From positions 62,001-126,000 of the forward strand of contig JAEZCE010000017.1 in NCBI GenBank assembly GCA_023429995.1: a stretch of 64,000 nucleotides of DNA, read 5' to 3'. The DNA is from Bacillota bacterium (GTDB taxonomy: Bacteria > Bacillota > UBA4882 > UBA8346). The position numbers and the translations under genes are program-made. The stretch's first letter is position 1. Each line of letters starts with the position of its first letter. The notes under the pieces were generated by a model. It searched no databases. It saw only the letters and a list, made by a program, of their open reading frames with translations, and was not told the origin of the DNA. Positions 26,275-35,794 of the stretch are shown one piece after another.

Positions 26275-27957
26275 ATGAAAAAGTTTCGAAAAGTATTGCC
26301 ATCATTGATGATTGCGCTAATGGTTTTTTCGATGGCCGGTTTTGGACTCTTGAGCGTCTCCGCCGCAAAAATTGAGAAGGATGCGGAGACCGGATTGCCG
26401 ATGATGGCGGATCGCAATCATCCGGTAACATTCAAGATTTTTGTGCGTGACCCGGGCATCGTTCCCGCCAAAAACAATCCGGTATTAAAGAAAATAACCG
26501 AATTGACCGGAGTTACCATCGATTATGAATTCCTGGTCGGTGATTTGCTGCAAAAGATTGGCGTGATGATTGCGGGCGAGGACTACCCGGATGCAATTTT
26601 CGCCGGAGACTCGCTTCAAAAATTTATAGACGCCGGCGCCTTTATTCCCCTGGAAAACAAAATCAAAAAATATCCGAATTTGAATACGCATTACGATCCG
26701 TTTAAAAAGGTAATGACTGCCAAAGATGGCCATATCTATAATCTTGAAATCTATAATGTCCCCACCAATGCTCCGGTCTTTGAGAATCATAACGCGGGAT
26801 TTTTCATTCAAAAAGCCGTTATAGAAGAGAATGGCTATAAGGTTCCCAGGACTATCGATGAATATTTCAAGCTGATTGAGAATTATAAAGCCAAGCATCC
26901 AACCATCGATGGCGTTAAAACCATCGGTTTTGAAATCCTCTGTGACGGCTGGAGGGACTTCTGCCTGCGCAACCCGGCGCAGCATCTGATGGGAGCGGGA
27001 AATGACGGTGATGTCTATGTTAACCCCAAAACCTATAAGGCATCTTTCTATCAAATCACCGATACTGCCAAAAATTATTATAAAAAGCTGAACGAGGAAT
27101 ATAACAAAGGAATAATCGAACCGGAGACTTTCACCGAAAACTACGACCAGTACATTTCCAGAATAACGACTGGCGCAGTGCTTGGCATGTTCGATCAGCA
27201 ATGGAACTTCTGGGCCAATGCTGAAAATTTATTAAGAACCGAGCGGAAATTTAACCGCACGTATATTTCGGTCCCGATAACGAATCCCGGTGTCAAGGAT
27301 GGTTATCTTGATGATCCAATTTCAACATTCAGTGGCCTCAATGGCATGGGGATTACCAAGAAATGCAAGAATCCCGAACGATTGCTGGAATTTTATAACT
27401 GGTTGCTGCGGCAGGATGTTCAGGATTATCTGGAGTGGGGTATCGAAGGGAAGGATTATAAAAAAGTTGGCAAAAATGATAAGATTCTCACCGATGCCCG
27501 CCGGGAGTTGACCCGGGATTTTGCCAAGGCGCGGGATCTGACCGGTTATACACTTTGGAACTATTCCCCGAAGCGCGAAGGCCTTTATAAAGATGGGAGT
27601 CCCTGCAGACCCGCTTATGACTCCCTTGCCGAATTTATGGCGGCCCAGTCGGATTATGACCGAAAATTCCTGGCCGCTTTAAAGATTAACTATCCGGCGC
27701 AATTGCTCTCGCGGCCTGTCAAACGTCCGGCTTATTATCCGGTCTGGGCGATGCCGATTGAGGATGGAAGCGCCGCCAAGGTAGCCAATACCGCGATGAA
27801 TGATGTTACCAGAAAGTATTACCCGCGTTTGATTATGGCAAAGCCAAGTGAATATGATAATTTATGGAATAAGTTTTTGGCCGACTTCAAAGCCTGCAAT
27901 CCCGGGCCGTATTTGGATGAGGTTAACCGGTTGATTAAGAAAAGAATGAGCCAATAA
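26275..27957 (+). CDS. LplA/YtcQ-type oligosaccharide-binding protein
   Basis: This 560-residue binding protein belongs to the large-type family served by YesM/YesN regulators. GAGAGGTGG precedes the ATG. The signal peptide (residues 1-30, ending SVSAA) has no lipobox cysteine. The mature protein shows family segments such as VKKITELTGVTIDYEF-like KKITELTGVTIDYEF and AGEDYPDAIFAGD. With the two downstream permeases and the GH8 exo-oligoxylanase it most likely captures xylo-oligosaccharides (inference). Confidence 0.88.
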   Translation: MKKFRKVLPSLMIALMVFSMAGFGLLSVSAAKIEKDAETGLPMMADRNHPVTFKIFVRDPGIVPAKNNPVLKKITELTGVTIDYEFLVGDLLQKIGVMIAGEDYPDAIFAGDSLQKFIDAGAFIPLENKIKKYPNLNTHYDPFKKVMTAKDGHIYNLEIYNVPTNAPVFENHNAGFFIQKAVIEENGYKVPRTIDEYFKLIENYKAKHPTIDGVKTIGFEILCDGWRDFCLRNPAQHLMGAGNDGDVYVNPKTYKASFYQITDTAKNYYKKLNEEYNKGIIEPETFTENYDQYISRITTGAVLGMFDQQWNFWANAENLLRTERKFNRTYISVPITNPGVKDGYLDDPISTFSGLNGMGITKKCKNPERLLEFYNWLLRQDVQDYLEWGIEGKDYKKVGKNDKILTDARRELTRDFAKARDLTGYTLWNYSPKREGLYKDGSPCRPAYDSLAEFMAAQSDYDRKFLAALKINYPAQLLSRPVKRPAYYPVWAMPIEDGSAAKVANTAMNDVTRKYYPRLIMAKPSEYDNLWNKFLADFKACNPGPYLDEVNRLIKKRMSQ

Positions 27958-28116
27958 ATTAATGGATCAATCTTGCCGGCTTAGCGGCTTATCGCTTAGA
28001 AATGAAATGAGTGATGGAGGTTGAGGATATCCTTGCTCCATCATTTATTTTCATCGGAAAACTGTTTGCGGGTAATCATTCCAATAATGTTGAAGAGCAA
28101 CAAGGGAGAGACGGAG

Positions 28117-29082
28117 ATGAGGGAGCAAAGTCCGGCTTTACAAACAATAGCTGTTAAAATATTGAAACGGGAGAATCCGTGGAAGAAATATATCGCCCAA
28201 AAAGAACTTTTTATCATGATCCTCCCCTGGATGATCATAGCGTTTATTTTTTGCTATCTACCCTTGAGCGGCTGGATCATGGCTTTTGAAAATTACTTGC
28301 CTTATAAGGGCTACCTGGGCTCATCATGGGTGGGTTTGGAGCAGTTTAAGTTTTTGCTGCAGAATCCGACCTTTTGGCAAACCTTCCGCAATACGGTTTG
28401 CATGTCCCTTTTAAGCTTGTTTTTCGGATTTGTTTGCGCCATCGGATTGGCGTTGTTGCTCAATGAAATGCGCTGGCGGCGATTTAAAAGTTTCACCCAG
28501 ACCATATCATATTTACCCCATTTTTTGAGTTGGGTTATTGTTTGCGCCTTGATTCAAGGCATCTTGTCCACCGGAGCCGATGGAACAGTAAACAATGTAC
28601 TCATGAGTACCAGCATCATTCATAAGCCCATATTATGGCTGGGAGAACCGAAGTATTTTTGGGGGGTCAATACCTTCGCGAATATCTGGAAAGAAGTCGG
28701 GTGGAACTCTATCATTTATCTGGCGGCGATGTCCTCGATCGATCCGGAACTTTACGAATCTTGCGAAATCGATGGCGGCAACCGTTTTACCAAGATGTGG
28801 CATATTACCCTCCCGGGAATCCGGACTACGATTTTGGTGCTCTTGATTATGAATGTCGGATGGGTGTTAAACGGCTATGAATTTCAATATCTGGCGGGTA
28901 ATAAGGGCCTGGTGCTTGACGTTTCCCAAACCATTGATATATTTGTATTGAAATACGGTATTCAGCTTGGAAACTATTCATTGGCCACCGCGGCCGGAAT
29001 ATTTAAATCCGTGATATCGATTGGACTGGTTGCCTATACCAATCATCTAGCCGCGAAATTTGATGAAGGCGCGTTACTCTGA
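28117..29082 (+). CDS. LplB-type oligosaccharide permease
   Basis: A membrane permease with six helices. The N-terminal LPWMIIAFIFCYLPLSGWI and the segment LPYKGYLGSSWVG are characteristic of LplB/YteP. The EAA-like loop reads YESCEIDGGNRFTKMWHITLP. The start is ATG 28117, where AGGGAGAGACGGAG provides the ribosome site, not the longer in-frame 28021. It pairs with the next permease. Confidence 0.9.
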   Translation: MREQSPALQTIAVKILKRENPWKKYIAQKELFIMILPWMIIAFIFCYLPLSGWIMAFENYLPYKGYLGSSWVGLEQFKFLLQNPTFWQTFRNTVCMSLLSLFFGFVCAIGLALLLNEMRWRRFKSFTQTISYLPHFLSWVIVCALIQGILSTGADGTVNNVLMSTSIIHKPILWLGEPKYFWGVNTFANIWKEVGWNSIIYLAAMSSIDPELYESCEIDGGNRFTKMWHITLPGIRTTILVLLIMNVGWVLNGYEFQYLAGNKGLVLDVSQTIDIFVLKYGIQLGNYSLATAAGIFKSVISIGLVAYTNHLAAKFDEGALL

Positions 29083-29095
29083 GGAGGGAGTCAAG

Positions 29096-30013
29096 ATGGC
29101 GACTGAAAAAAAAGAAATTAGGCGTCAAAGATTGGAACCGATTCTATTTCACACCATCAATACACTGGTGATGTTGATGGTCATCACCGTGATGTTATAT
29201 CCGTTCTGGAATATCATTGCCGTATCATTCAACAATGCCCAGGATACATTGAGAGGCGGCATCACCTTTTGGCCAAGAGTGTTTTCGCTGTACAATTATC
29301 AAACCGTTTTTAAGAATCAATTATTGGTCATTGGTTTTGTCAATTCGGTATTGCGGACACTTTTGGGGACGGCTTTGGGTGTTTTTGTCGCCGCGATGGT
29401 GGGATATGTGCTTTCCCGGCCTGAGTTTTTGTGGCGCAAGTTTGCCACGGGTTTTTTTCTGGTGACGATGTATGTATCCGCGGGTCTGATCCCCAATTAT
29501 TTTCTAGTGAAGGACTTGCATTTGACCAATAATTTTTTGGTATATATTCTGCCCACATTGGTCAGCGTTTTTAACATTATTGTGATGCGATCCTATATCC
29601 AAACTCTTCCCTCCAGCCTGGTAGAGGCGGCGAATATTGATGGCGCAGGCCATTTCCGTTGCTTTTTTCAAATCATTTTGCCATGCTGCAAGCCGGTGCT
29701 GGCGACTATCGCTTTATGGTGCGCCGTATGGCAATGGGACTCCTGGTTCGACACCTTTATCTACTGCTCCAGTAATACCAATCTCACTACTCTCCAATAT
29801 GAAATGATGAAATTATTGTCCTCGGCGATGAATTCGGCTACGGATCGTTCCGCGGCGTCGGCATTTGGCGGCAATCAGCTCGTGGATACGGTGACGCCGG
29901 TTTCAATGCGCGCGGCCATAACGGTGGTTGCCTCGGTTCCTATTTTGTTCGTTTATCCGTTTTTGCAAAAATATTTTGTGCAGGGTGTTACCATCGGCGC
30001 AGTGAAGGGCTGA
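29096..30013 (+). CDS. LplC/YtcP-type oligosaccharide permease
   Basis: The second permease of the LplABC importer. The EAA loop is VEAANIDGAGHFRCFFQIILP, and it ends with the family tail QKYFVQGVTIGAVKG. ATG 29096 follows GAGGAGGG; the longer frame from 29060 overlaps lplB and lacks a site. No ATPase is encoded nearby, so a shared multitask ATPase is expected. Confidence 0.9.
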   Translation: MATEKKEIRRQRLEPILFHTINTLVMLMVITVMLYPFWNIIAVSFNNAQDTLRGGITFWPRVFSLYNYQTVFKNQLLVIGFVNSVLRTLLGTALGVFVAAMVGYVLSRPEFLWRKFATGFFLVTMYVSAGLIPNYFLVKDLHLTNNFLVYILPTLVSVFNIIVMRSYIQTLPSSLVEAANIDGAGHFRCFFQIILPCCKPVLATIALWCAVWQWDSWFDTFIYCSSNTNLTTLQYEMMKLLSSAMNSATDRSAASAFGGNQLVDTVTPVSMRAAITVVASVPILFVYPFLQKYFVQGVTIGAVKG

Positions 30014-30043
30014 GCGTTCATAGAGGATTAAAGGAGAGGGATT

Positions 30044-31180
30044 ATGCCGACAGGGGCGTTTTATACCGGAAAATATCCCAATTTGTTTGCGGAAATCGGA
30101 ATCTCTCAAAAGAACATCGATAGGAAAATTGCGGATACTTTCCAGCGAATGTTTTTTGACGCCGAGGAGAAAATCTATTTTGAAATCAGCAGAGACGGTA
30201 ACGAGATGGGTTATGTGCTGGATACGGGAAATCATGACGTCCGTACCGAGGGTATGAGTTATGGAATGATGATGGCTGTCCAAATGGACCGCCAGGACAT
30301 TTTTGATAGGTTATGGTTATTCGCCAAGACTTATATGTATCAAAGCAGCGGTCAATATCAGGGCTATTTCGCCTGGTCGGTCGGAGCCGACGGAGCCAAG
30401 AACGCCGAGGGACCGGCGCCGGACGGGGAAGAGTACTTTGCCATGGCCCTCTTTTTTGCCGGCAATCGTTGGGGTGACCGGGAGCAGCCGTTTGACTACA
30501 GCGTACAGGCACGGGATATCCTGCGGCACTGTATTCACCAGTCTGAACTTGTGGCGGGCGGAGAACCGATGTGGGATAGCGGCAATCACTATATCAAATT
30601 CGTACCGGAAGCGCAATTTTCGGATCCCTCCTATCATCTGCCGCATTTTTATGAGCTTTTTGCGCTGATGGCCGATGAACAGGACAGGTCCTTCTGGCAA
30701 AAAGCGGCCGCAGCCAGCCGTGGCTACCTGCATATCTCCTGTGACAAGGATACGGGGATGGCCCCCGAATATGCTGAATTTGACGGTAGGCCTAAAAAAT
30801 TGTTCCGTGATTTTCAATTCTATTCCGATGCCTATCGGGTGGCCATGAATATCGGTTTGGATGCAGCGTGGTTTGATAAGGATCAATCTCTGGGAGATAT
30901 CGTGGATAAGCTTCAGAGCTTTTTCAGCGAGAAAACGGATTTGGGAGAGTATTATCCATACACTCTCAAAGGTGAACCTTTTGACGAGCCCGCCATGCAT
31001 CCTGTGGCCATTATTGCAACCAATGCCGCCGGCTCTTTGGCTGCAAGGGGGAAGTACCGGCTTCAGTGGGTCAGGTATTTTTGGGATCTTCCCCTCAGAA
31101 AGGGGGCCCGGCGCTACTACGACAATTGTCTTTATTTTTTTAGTCTGTTAACGTTGGCGGGAGAGTTTAAGATTTATTAA
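30044..31180 (+). CDS. GH8 reducing-end xylose-releasing exo-oligoxylanase
   Basis: A cytosolic inverting (alpha/alpha)6-barrel enzyme of 378 residues with no signal peptide. Glu 69 (VRTEGMSYG) matches the family general acid, Asp 127 (APDGEEY) the substrate-binding Asp and Asp 262 (FYSDAYRV) the general base. All three fall one residue from those of the Bacillus halodurans Rex enzyme as I recall them. The MHP at 318-320 resembles the Leu-His-Pro loop that blocks distal subsites and makes Rex exo-acting from the reducing end. It would trim xylo-oligosaccharides imported by the preceding transporter. Confidence 0.85.
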   Translation: MPTGAFYTGKYPNLFAEIGISQKNIDRKIADTFQRMFFDAEEKIYFEISRDGNEMGYVLDTGNHDVRTEGMSYGMMMAVQMDRQDIFDRLWLFAKTYMYQSSGQYQGYFAWSVGADGAKNAEGPAPDGEEYFAMALFFAGNRWGDREQPFDYSVQARDILRHCIHQSELVAGGEPMWDSGNHYIKFVPEAQFSDPSYHLPHFYELFALMADEQDRSFWQKAAAASRGYLHISCDKDTGMAPEYAEFDGRPKKLFRDFQFYSDAYRVAMNIGLDAAWFDKDQSLGDIVDKLQSFFSEKTDLGEYYPYTLKGEPFDEPAMHPVAIIATNAAGSLAARGKYRLQWVRYFWDLPLRKGARRYYDNCLYFFSLLTLAGEFKIY

Positions 31181-31208
31181 ATGAGTATCGGGCAATTATT
31201 TATTTTGA

Positions 31209-31254
31209 TTGACAAGAAAAATAAGATTATCTATAATTAACTTAACCGGTTAAG
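31209..31254 (+). promoter_or_regulatory. Consensus promoter and palindromic operator of the second lacI gene
   Basis: TTGACA (31209-31214) and TATAAT (31232-31237) are both perfect, with 17-base spacing. The perfect palindrome CTTAACCGGTTAAG (31241-31254) sits at the expected start site, ideal for repression. It recurs almost unchanged at 32300. Confidence 0.88.
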
Positions 31255-31278
31255 AAAATGAAGTGAAGGGAATTTATC

Positions 31279-32286
31279 TTGTCTTTTACCATTAACGATA
31301 TCGCCAAGGCGGCTAATGTAACCAAAGCCGCAGTTTCTTACGTTATCAACAATAAGCCAGGAGTGAGCGATGAAACCCGGGAGCGCATTTTAAAAATTAT
31401 TGAAGAAAATGGTTTCCGGCCTAATGTGATAGCTCGCGGCCTGGCTGGAAAAACCACCGGGATTATCGGTTTGGTTCTTCCGGAGATAAGCGATTTGTAT
31501 TTTTCCAGGATCGTCCAGGGAATAGAAGATATCGCAAATAAGTACGATTATACTCTTAATCTCAGCTCGACTCATGGCAATCCGCAGAAGGAAAAGATGT
31601 TGTTCGACTTCTATACCAGTGGTCATGTTGAAGGACTCGTTTTGGTGTGCATCTCTTTAAGCGCGGAGTATATAAGTTTTTTAAAGCAAAAAAAGGTGCC
31701 GTTTGTTTGTATCGATTGCTTTGTTGCGGATAAAAGCGTTTACAACGTTTATGTGGACAATGAAGAAGCGGGATACAATGCCGGTGACTACTTGATCAAA
31801 CTCGGGCATAAAAAATTGGCTTTTATTCACGGACTTTATAATTCATTTGAGAGCAAATCCCGCTTCAAAGGTTTCTGCCGCGCTTTACATGAACATAACA
31901 TTTTATTACCCAAAAAATGGGTTGGACAGGGTGACTTTACGAAGACCGGGGGTTATCTGGTCACACTTGAATTATTGAAATTAGCGGACAGACCCACCGC
32001 TATTTTCGCCGCCAACGATCAAATGGCTATGGGAGCGATTGCGGCAGTTACAGAATCCGGATTCAAAGTTCCCGAGGACATTTCGATCATCGGTTTTGAT
32101 GATATCGAAGCGGCGTCTGTGGTTCAAACGCCGTTAACAACCATCCGGCAGCCCATTGAGGAAATGGGGAAAAACGCCACGGAAATTCTTTTTCGTTTAA
32201 TGAATGGGGAAAATGTGCCGGAAAATGTGGTATTGCACCAAACCCATCTTGTGGAGCGCTCATCTTGTGCCAGGATAAGCGGGTAA
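31279..32286 (+). CDS. LacI-family transcriptional repressor (second cluster)
   Basis: A TTG start follows GTGAAGGGA. The HTH and hinge are canonical (FTINDIAKAANVTKAAVSYV), followed by a sugar-binding domain with IIGFDDIEAASVVQTPLTTI. Its 335-residue length is standard. Identical palindromes lie in its own promoter and before the next ABC operon, so it likely represses itself and the importer, GH43 and GH39 genes until a pentose-derived ligand appears. Confidence 0.92.
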   Translation: MSFTINDIAKAANVTKAAVSYVINNKPGVSDETRERILKIIEENGFRPNVIARGLAGKTTGIIGLVLPEISDLYFSRIVQGIEDIANKYDYTLNLSSTHGNPQKEKMLFDFYTSGHVEGLVLVCISLSAEYISFLKQKKVPFVCIDCFVADKSVYNVYVDNEEAGYNAGDYLIKLGHKKLAFIHGLYNSFESKSRFKGFCRALHEHNILLPKKWVGQGDFTKTGGYLVTLELLKLADRPTAIFAANDQMAMGAIAAVTESGFKVPEDISIIGFDDIEAASVVQTPLTTIRQPIEEMGKNATEILFRLMNGENVPENVVLHQTHLVERSSCARISG

Positions 32287-32299
32287 TTTTTTTTCCGTA

Positions 32300-32313
32300 C
32301 TTAACCGGTTAAT
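32300..32313 (+). promoter_or_regulatory. Second copy of the TTAACCGGTTAA operator
   Basis: CTTAACCGGTTAAT differs only in its last base from the site at 31241-31254. It lies between the repressor gene and the binding-protein gene, 118 bases before the latter's start. Confidence 0.82.
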
Positions 32314-32430
32314 TTAAACCTTGCTCCGGTAAATGCTTTCTTGCGAATCCAATCGTTGACCCATTGAAAGGGGGGAGCAAACATTCCATTCTAATTTTTA
32401 CAAGTGAGAATAGAAGGGAGAGGATTCAAA

Positions 32431-33723
32431 ATGAAGAGAAAAAAGTTATTGATAATGGCGCTCGTCTGCGTATTAGCTCTCGGAATTACCGGATACGGCG
32501 CTGGAAAGCCATCCGGACTCAAGCTTTCCGGTAAACTGACCATTTGGTCTTGGGGAGCCGGTGAAGAAAAAAGAGCCAGGAAAGACATGGTTAAAATATT
32601 TCAAAAGGAGCACCCGGAACTGAAGATTACCCATGTGGTGTTGCCCACTGCCGACAGCGTTTGGGACCAAAAATCCGTAGCGGCTTATTCCGCCGGGACA
32701 GCCGCAGATGTTATGCAGATGTCTCCCGATTATTATGGAATGATGACCAAATATTGGGAGAATCTGACTCCCTATGTCAAAAGAGAGGACGTTGATCTTG
32801 TAGCGGTAACCGTCAAAGGGATGATGGACGGTTATACCCGGCCCAACGACAAATTGGATTCTTTGCCGCTGCTGGCAAATTGCTTTGTGTTTGCCTATAA
32901 TAAAAGCCTTTTTGACAAAGCCGGCGTTCCTTACCCCACGGATAACTGGACATGGGATGATTTCGCTAAAATCGCCCCCAAATTTGTCTCCGGCGCCGGT
33001 GTCAACCATAGCTACTTTATGGTCAACCATTGGGCGCTTCGCAACTTTGCCTTGATCTGCAAAGGAGGCCAGCCTTATACCAAAGACTTCTCCAAGACCC
33101 TGGTCGACAGCAAAGAGGTCGCCGATGGCTTGGATTTATTCGGAAAGCTAATCAAAGAAGGCGCGATTCCAAGCGACGAAGCCCAAAAAACCATGCCGGG
33201 TGAACAACTTTTCGTTTCAGGGAAAGCAGCGATTTACCTCATGGGAGGTTTTGAAATCGGCCAAGTATCCAGAGAAATCGGAAAAAGCTTTCCATGGGAC
33301 GCCGTACTTCCCCCAAAAACATCAACTACCGGAAAAAACACCAACATCACCTTTGCGACCGGTTATGCCATGAATGCCGCCAGTAAAAATAAAGAAGCTG
33401 CATGGCAGTTTTTGAAAGAAGCTTGTTACGCAAACGAGGCCATGGCCAAAGTGACCGCTAGAATCGGCATGCCGGCCAACAGGAAAATTGCTGAAACTGT
33501 TTATGCCAAAATTACTTATGGCAGTGTTTCCAATGCAAAATATTTACAAGGCATGCCCACTTCCCGGCTTAACCTGTTTGGCGGCACGCTGGCGACAGTC
33601 GGTGACTTTTGGCTTCAAATGTGGCAGTATGTGACCGTCGGAGGAAAAACCGGCACCCAGGCGCAGCAAAAATATGTCCCTTTAATTAAGCAAGCATTTA
33701 AAAAACTAAATATTAAGGAATAA
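32431..33723 (+). CDS. Sugar ABC transporter substrate-binding protein (second LacI cluster)
   Basis: A family 1 extracellular solute-binding protein. ATG 32431 follows GAGAGGA; 32404 is the longer unsupported start. The signal peptide MKRKKLLIMALVCVLALGIT has one early Cys but no lipobox, and cleavage probably falls near GYGAG. Typical segments are KLTIWSWGAGEEKRARKDMV and FVFAYNKSLFDKAGVPYP. It serves the two permeases downstream of a terminator. Substrate is probably a xylo- or arabino-oligosaccharide, judged from GH43/GH39. Confidence 0.88.
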   Translation: MKRKKLLIMALVCVLALGITGYGAGKPSGLKLSGKLTIWSWGAGEEKRARKDMVKIFQKEHPELKITHVVLPTADSVWDQKSVAAYSAGTAADVMQMSPDYYGMMTKYWENLTPYVKREDVDLVAVTVKGMMDGYTRPNDKLDSLPLLANCFVFAYNKSLFDKAGVPYPTDNWTWDDFAKIAPKFVSGAGVNHSYFMVNHWALRNFALICKGGQPYTKDFSKTLVDSKEVADGLDLFGKLIKEGAIPSDEAQKTMPGEQLFVSGKAAIYLMGGFEIGQVSREIGKSFPWDAVLPPKTSTTGKNTNITFATGYAMNAASKNKEAAWQFLKEACYANEAMAKVTARIGMPANRKIAETVYAKITYGSVSNAKYLQGMPTSRLNLFGGTLATVGDFWLQMWQYVTVGGKTGTQAQQKYVPLIKQAFKKLNIKE

Positions 33724-33738
33724 GCTTGATGAAATAGC

Positions 33739-33785
33739 AAAAAAGGCCTAGAAATTTGAATGTCACAAATTTTTACGCCTTTTTT
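33739..33785 (+). terminator. Intercistronic terminator after second-cluster binding protein
   Basis: AAAAAAGGC (33739-33747) pairs with GCCTTTTTT (33777-33785). An inner AAATTTG/CAAATTT extends the structure. It is placed as in the first cluster. Confidence 0.8.
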
Positions 33786-33880
33786 GTTATCCTGAGCAAT
33801 CATGAAGCGGTTGCATTCTTTTTTAATGTAAAATTTTTTAGATTGTATGGGATTGACATTCATAAAGAGGTGAAGCAGGG

Positions 33881-34783
33881 ATGAATAAGAAAAGGCGTTC
33901 GGGTATGGCCATTGAGGATGCCCGCAACTTCTATATATATACCAGTCCGTGGCTCATCGGCTTTCTGGTTTTAACATTATACCCCATTTTATATTCCTTT
34001 TGGCTGATGTTTACAGACACCGGCCTGACCGGAGCCGGTAAATTCATTGGCATTACCAATTGGGTTGATGCGTTTCGAGAAGATCCGATTTTTCTGAAAT
34101 CCTTTGGGAACACTCTTTATTATGTGATTTTGTTTGTTCCCTCCAGCTTGATCCTGGCGTTTGGAATTGCGTTGTTACTCAACCAAAAGATTAAACTCCC
34201 GGGATTTTTCCGCACCGCATTTTACTTGCCGTACATCACGTCGGGTGTCGCGGTTACCGTCTTGTGGGGCTGGATATTTAATAAAGATTACGGCCTGATT
34301 AATTATATCCTCTCGGTGGTTGGTATCCCCGGCCCCAACTGGCTGGGGGACACCCGCATGGCGATGTTCTCGATCGTAATTCTTTCCCTGTGGAGCATTG
34401 GAAACAATATTATCATTATGTTGGCTGGAATCCAGGACATTCCGCCCTCCTATTATGAAAGCGCTTATATCGACGGCGCAAATAAATTGAATTGTATCTT
34501 TAAAATTACGCTGCCTCTTGCCACACCCACAATTTATTTCAACCTGATCGTGACCAATATTTTTGCATTTCAAATATTCCAGCAACCCTACATATTGACT
34601 GACGGCCACGGCAGCCCCCTCAATTCGACTTATACCATGAGTATGCACTTGTTTAAAAACGCCTTCGAATACGGGAAAATGGGGTATGCATCCATGGTGG
34701 CCTGGATATTGTTCATTGTGATCATGATGATTACGCTTGTTATCCAAAAGTCCACCCCAAAATGGGTGAACTACGATTCATAA
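33881..34783 (+). CDS. Sugar ABC permease (MalF/UgpA type), second LacI cluster
   Basis: A six-helix permease of 300 residues with EAA-type loop YESAYIDGANKLNCIFKITLP. AAGAGGTGAAG precedes the ATG. The next permease gene follows 24 bases on. Function and partners are as for other CUT1 importers: binding protein upstream, ATPase not local. Confidence 0.9.
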   Translation: MNKKRRSGMAIEDARNFYIYTSPWLIGFLVLTLYPILYSFWLMFTDTGLTGAGKFIGITNWVDAFREDPIFLKSFGNTLYYVILFVPSSLILAFGIALLLNQKIKLPGFFRTAFYLPYITSGVAVTVLWGWIFNKDYGLINYILSVVGIPGPNWLGDTRMAMFSIVILSLWSIGNNIIIMLAGIQDIPPSYYESAYIDGANKLNCIFKITLPLATPTIYFNLIVTNIFAFQIFQQPYILTDGHGSPLNSTYTMSMHLFKNAFEYGKMGYASMVAWILFIVIMMITLVIQKSTPKWVNYDS

Positions 34784-34807
34784 TTTAAATGGAAGAAGGG
34801 AATCCGT

Positions 34808-35683
34808 TTGTCCAGTCAAGTTATGGAAATACCGAAAAGCAAGTCCGGGAAGACAACTGAATCGGTCAGCCGCGCGATCACCTATATCTTCCTGATTGTC
34901 GCCGCCGTGATTAGCATTTTCCCGTTTTTGTGGATGGTGTCCACTTCGTTTAAGGCAATTTCAGAAATATTTGCCATGCCTCCCACGTTGATTCCCAAGG
35001 TCCCTATGCTTCAAAATTATGTGCAAGGATGGGCGTATTCCGATTTTACTACTTTTACAAAGAATAGTATTTTGGTTGCCCTGGTATGCACTGTCGGAAC
35101 CGTGCTTTCCTCCGCGGTTGTCGCGTTTGGCTTTTCCAGATATAAAGCCGGACTTTCGGGTTTGCTGATAACGGTCATGCTGGGCACCATAATGCTGCCG
35201 GCGCAAGTCACATTGATCCCCCAATATATGTTATATAACCAATTGGGTATGATTGATACTTTCTGGCCATTGTTCATCCCGGCCTGGTTGGGCGGGGGCG
35301 CGTTCAATATCTTCCTGTTTATGCAGTTTTTCAAAAGCCTGCCCCGGGAATTGGACGAAGCTGCCTCCATCGATGGCGCCAACAGTTTTCAATTATTTAC
35401 CCGGGTCATGCTCCCGGCTGTCAAACCAATCATCATTGCGGTGGGTGTCATGTCCCTGGTGTATAACTGGAATGATTTTTTCTCGCCGTTGATTTATCTG
35501 AATTCTCAGCAAAACTATACGATTGCCATCGGCCTTCAGTTTTTCAAAAGCAGCTATGGCAACATTCAGGTCGGTATGATGATGGCTGTTTCGGTAATCA
35601 CTTTATTGCCGGTTGTGCTTTTGTTCTTTATTTGCCAGAAATATTTTGTGCAGGGCATTAAAATGTCCGGCTTGAAAGCGTAA
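34808..35683 (+). CDS. Sugar ABC permease (MalG/UgpE type), second LacI cluster
   Basis: A TTG start with GGAAGAAGGGA upstream. It has six helices, the EAA loop LDEAASIDGANSFQLFTRVML, and the family tail QKYFVQGIKMSGLKA. It is followed after 111 bases by GH43; the gap carries a weak inverted repeat (TGAAGGGA with TCCCTTCA). Confidence 0.9.
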   Translation: MSSQVMEIPKSKSGKTTESVSRAITYIFLIVAAVISIFPFLWMVSTSFKAISEIFAMPPTLIPKVPMLQNYVQGWAYSDFTTFTKNSILVALVCTVGTVLSSAVVAFGFSRYKAGLSGLLITVMLGTIMLPAQVTLIPQYMLYNQLGMIDTFWPLFIPAWLGGGAFNIFLFMQFFKSLPRELDEAASIDGANSFQLFTRVMLPAVKPIIIAVGVMSLVYNWNDFFSPLIYLNSQQNYTIAIGLQFFKSSYGNIQVGMMMAVSVITLLPVVLLFFICQKYFVQGIKMSGLKA

Positions 35684-35794
35684 AGAGAGGGTGAAGGGAG
35701 CGCGAATGGGGCGCAGTGGAATTTGTTCTTTCCCTTCATGAGCTTTTATAAACTGAAATAAAACATACATTCCTACTTAAGGAGAAGGTAAGAA

